A DNA stretch of 64,000 nt from Opisthocomus hoazin (Eukaryota > Chordata > Aves > Opisthocomiformes > Opisthocomidae), in assembly GCF_030867145.1 (NCBI RefSeq), contig NC_134454.1, forward strand, positions 51,704,830-51,768,829, read 5' to 3'. How positions within the stretch are numbered: position 1 is the stretch's first letter; the number at the start of each line of letters is the position of its first letter. Below, one piece after another: positions 61,072-64,000 of the stretch. The notes below the pieces were generated by a model. It did no database searches, was not told the origin of the DNA, and saw nothing but the letters and a program-made list of their open reading frames with translations. The translations under genes and the position numbers were made by a program.

Positions 61072-62115
61072 AATCATAGAATCATAGAAACATAGAATAC
61101 CCCTAGTTGGACAGGACCCATAAGGATCACCAAGTCCAACTCCCTGCTCCTTGCAGGACTACCTAAATCTAAACCATATGACTAATAGCATTGTCCAGAT
61201 GCTCCTTGAACTCTAACCACCTTGGTGCTGTGATCACTTCCCTAGGGAGCCAGTTCAGTGACCAATCACCCTTTCAGTGAAGAACCTTTTCTTAATGTCC
61301 AGTCTGAACTTCCCCTGACACAGCTCCATTCCATTCCCTCATGTCCTGCCACTGGTGATGAAAGAGAGGAGATCAGCAACTCCTCCTCCACTGCTCCCCT
61401 TGAGGAAGGTGTAGACTGCAATGAGGTCACCCCTCAGCCCTCTCTTCTGCAAGCTGAACAAATCCAGTGATGTCAGACGCTCCTCTCAAGTCTTGCACTT
61501 GAGGACTTGCACCATCTTGGCTGCCCTCCAATGGACACATTGTAATAGTCTGATGTCCTTCTTCTATTGAGGTGCCCAAAACTGCACACAGTGCTTGAGG
61601 TGGGGCCTCACCAGTGCACTGCGGAGTGGGACAATCACCTCACTCAACTGGCTGGCTATGCTGTGCTTGATGCACCCCAGGACACAGTTGGCCTTTTTGA
61701 CAGCCAGGGCACACTGTTGACTCTTATTCAACTTGCCATCAACTTATACCCCCAGATCTCTTTCCGTGGGGCTGCTCTACAGCCTCTCGTGCCCCAATTT
61801 GTACATATAACCAGGATTACTGCATCTCACGTGGACAACCCTGCACTTGCTAAATTCCATATGGTTGGTGATTGCCCAGCTCTCTAGTCTATCCAGATCT
61901 CTCTGTAAGGCCTCTCTAGCCTCAAGGGAGTCCATAGGTCCTGTTAGTTTAGTATCATTTGCAACCTTATTTAATGTACGTTTGGTTCCTGCATCCAGAT
62001 CATTTATTAAAACATTGAAGAGCACTGGCCCTAAAAAGAAGCCCTGAGGAACCCCGCCGGTGACTGGCCATCAGCCTGATGTAACCCCATTTGCTATAAG
62101 CCTTTAAGCCATTTT
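61072..62115 (-). mobile_element. CR1 LINE, older diverged copy, ~1.04 kb (minus)
   Basis: The left end has reverse-complement CR1 tail repeats (AATCATAG, AATCATAG, AAACATAG) and then GGATCACCAAGTCCAACTCC. Antisense RT sequence follows to about 62115. It differs in texture from the copies at 46 and 51 kb, so it is probably another CR1 subfamily. It is heavily mutated and 5'-truncated. Confidence 0.93.
61777..62025 (-). pseudogene. CR1 reverse-transcriptase remnant with mutated active site
   Basis: The longest surviving open piece of the RT in this CR1 copy, 82 codons. It starts in the segment before motif C ([14 protein letters not shown]). In place of the FADD box it reads VAND, so one of the two catalytic aspartates is replaced by Asn. 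[20 protein letters not shown] and the LDRLESWA segment typical of CR1 follow. The rest of the frame is broken by stops and shifts. It is clearly non-functional. Confidence 0.9.
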
Positions 62116-63584
62116 GTTCCAGAAGGATGTTTTGGGAGATAGTAACTAACTGAAAACGTTTTCCTAAACTGAAGCAGAACAAGCCCAATCTTTTACTGAA
62201 GATAGAGGTTGAATTTCATATAGTTCCCAGCACTTCACATGTAGAAATCCTGTGTTTCTCCCAAGCAGTATTGGTTTTCTCAATATAATTGAGATTTATA
62301 GAATAGCAGTTGTTGCCCCAGCTGCCATTGCATAGCATCGCAAAAGCTTTGTTTTCTCTGCTCATATTCTTCTTAGTGCAAGTCAATATATGTTGTTGCA
62401 TACATGATAAAGAATGCTGGTACTTCTGTTATTCTTAGCTCACAAAGGTGAGTTTTTTTTAAAACATGACCGAATCGTTTTCCAAAACTGGCTATTTTCA
62501 GGCGTGCAATGACCTGACATGGGTCTCCTAGGACAGTATTGTTCTGTGGTTTCATGGTACTACAGCTACACTTGTTAAAAAGAGAATGCTGGACAACACC
62601 CACTTCTGAATCTTCTTCAGTCTCAGTTTAAGAGCAGACACTGGAATTCTAGTGTTAAAAGTGAAACAACATTAATTTTAGGCCATCATAAATCTTGCAT
62701 TCACCAAATGGGTAGAACACTACAAATTCTCCCAAGATCAGTTCAGTTCTTTTGACAAAAATGCAGTCCAGTTAATGTCTACTGTGGATAAATTGTGGAT
62801 TAAGTCACATTGCATCCTTCAGGTTTGGGATATTCAGCCCTCGTGGGCTGAACTGTTTTACCCTGCACACTGCTGCTGTCCCTTTAAATGGGTAATATAT
62901 ACTTTTTTCTGACAGGTTTATATATTGTAAACTCCACCACAAAAGGAATTTTCCCTCTTTAAGTTAAAATATAAAACTCAGGCATTATATTTACTGGCAG
63001 TCTGAAGTTCGTAATCTGTTACTTAAGGCAACAGAACTATATACTTCCAGTTGAGCATATCTTCTTTTAAGTTATGGCAAAGTGCAATTACAATTTAAAG
63101 GGAATATTTATGTACATTAGTTAACAACATCATTGCAGCTTAGTGCTCACACATCAACACTTAATTAGTGTAAGCATAAGTGACATAATTGCTACAAGGC
63201 ATGCATTACCCATAATGTGAGGTAATTTCATGCACTATGCACTTTTTAAATATCTACTTCACATTTTGCCAGGCTGGATTTTTAAATCAATAGGAGACTT
63301 TTGTACATGAAGAGACTTTAACCTATTTTCCAATTATTGGAATGTGTAGTGTTGTCCAGCAATAGAGCAAAAGCCTTTTTTTTCCCCAAGGAAACTCTAG
63401 CCAACTTTCAATCTTCAAACTTGCACATTAAAAAATGTTTGATTTCGAAAGAGCACAACAGTCTATGTGAACAGTATGGTAAGTTTTCTATTAAATAAAC
63501 ATATTTTTTGTGCCTTTTCACAGAATTGTGAGTTTCAATATGCTGATGTTTTTCTTCTGTAAGTCTAACTGCGCTTTTGTCCAG
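62116..63584. other. Non-coding stretch upstream of the candidate exon
   Basis: About 1.5 kb, AT-rich, with only short frames. An enhancer-like island at 63040-63330 is listed separately. If the exon at 63585 is real, this would be its upstream intron. Confidence 0.45.
63040..63330. promoter_or_regulatory. Candidate conserved non-coding element
   Basis: Many homeodomain-type words occur in a short repeat-free span: GTGCAATTACAATTTAAAGG near 63082, TTAATTAG (63161-63168), ATAATTGC near 63186, CATTACCCATAATGTGAGGT near 63205 and CCAATTATTGGAAT near 63330. No coding frame is present. The texture is like the 16-kb island. Confidence 0.3.
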
Positions 63585-63743
63585 TCCTCTTCGCATGAAA
63601 TGCCCTTGTTAGCTGATCAGCAAAGCCAGAGGCCTCTTCAAAATTCAATATGTCCTGAAGAAACGCAGCTGTTACAATGGCTACAAGAAACCAGTGAGCT
63701 AATGAGTACACAGGGCATCTGGGACTACATTACGGATGTGTAA
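63585..63743 (+). CDS. Candidate last coding exon (unrecognised protein C-terminus)
   Basis: A 159-base open segment encodes 52 residues and ends in TAA (63741-63743). A good acceptor precedes it: TCTAACTGCGCTTTTGTCCAG has a branch-point-like TCTAAC and a pyrimidine tract ending at AG 63583-63584. The peptide has an even, protein-like composition with a short amphipathic stretch (EETQLLQWLQETSELM) and ends GIWDYITDV, a C-terminus that could bind a PDZ domain. An AATAAA follows 22 bases after the stop. The frame stays open upstream, and another acceptor-like site (TTTTTTGTGCCTTTTCACAG, exon from 63524) could extend it. I do not recognise the protein and see no upstream exon in the window. It could be chance or a non-coding RNA exon. 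Confidence 0.35.
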   Translation, partial: SSSHEMPLLADQQSQRPLQNSICPEETQLLQWLQETSELMSTQGIWDYITDV

Positions 63744-63764
63744 ATGAGTAGGTTTGTATGTACA

Positions 63765-63770
63765 AATAAA
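63765..63770 (+). terminator. Candidate polyadenylation signal
   Basis: A perfect AATAAA 22 bases after the stop of the candidate exon, followed within 30-50 bases by a T-rich stretch (GCTTTATTTTATTTTC), the usual downstream element. AATAAA is frequent by chance in AT-rich DNA; its weight comes from its position. Confidence 0.35.
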
Positions 63771-64000
63771 AATGCAGCCAATCGATCCCTGCTTTATTTT
63801 ATTTTCTACTTTACGAGAGGATTGTCTCTTAGATTATATTTTCTGTTTGAGAAGGAATGACTTTACCTTATTTTATCAAACAAATATATTTTGCTTGCTA
63901 CTACATCTTCAGAAAAAAGAAAAAAAGCTTTATAATCTAAAGACAGGAAAGAGAAATTGTATGTGTCTTCCTTTGTGATAATTCACAGAAGAAGTTACAT
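63771..64000. other. Non-coding end of window
   Basis: About 230 bases, AT-rich. A 74-codon frame (63754-63978) has no motif. Nothing was recognised. Confidence 0.5.

Overview
The window looks like avian nuclear DNA, probably from a bird outside the galliforms, and it comes from a gene-poor region. The evidence is the repeat content. There are four substantial CR1 (Chicken Repeat 1) LINE copies, all truncated at the 5' end and ending in the CR1 8-bp tail repeat (ATTCTGTG/ATTCTATG type). There are also several endogenous-retrovirus LTRs of kinds that are common in birds. I see no rRNA, tRNA, CRISPR array, operon-like gene packing or complete ordinary protein gene. Apart from the CR1 reverse-transcriptase frames, the open frames are short, overlap on both strands and look like chance.

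Layout. 1-930: two LTR-type repeats in minus orientation, apparently one inserted in the other. 0.93-4.77 kb: non-coding, with a 34-bp tandem duplication. 4.77-5.28 kb: CR1 fragment (-), followed by a CR1 3'-tail remnant (+) near 5.7-5.8 kb. 5.8-15.8 kb: non-coding, with one weak exon candidate (minus, 6724-6921). 15.8-17.4 kb: G-rich block, then sequence dense in homeodomain, TCF and POU-octamer motifs that resembles conserved non-coding enhancer DNA. 17.5-36.0 kb: mostly AT-rich and non-coding, with further enhancer-like islands at 21.0-21.3 and 32.3-32.7 kb. 36.08-40.98 kb: ERV cluster, consisting of a 411-bp LTR (+) with a primer-binding-site-like motif and leader, an inverted partial LTR, a second 411-bp LTR (-) and a 556-bp LTR of another family (-). 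46.46-47.99 kb: CR1 (-) with a decayed reverse transcriptase. 50.92-52.89 kb: the best-preserved CR1 (+), with a 482-codon open frame holding the catalytic RT motifs. 61.07-62.12 kb: older CR1 (-). 63.58-63.77 kb: candidate last coding exon (+) with acceptor, stop codon and a nearby AATAAA.

How it fits together. Most of the window is probably intergenic or intronic DNA with scattered regulatory islands, colonised by retrotransposons of different ages. The RT frames are remnants of CR1 ORF2. Three observations deserve follow-up: the head-to-head LTR arrangement at 36.08-37.02 kb, the possible terminal exon at 63.6 kb, and the enhancer-like islands. I could not run alignments, so repeat-family names and conservation claims rest on recognition of characteristic sequence and are graded accordingly.
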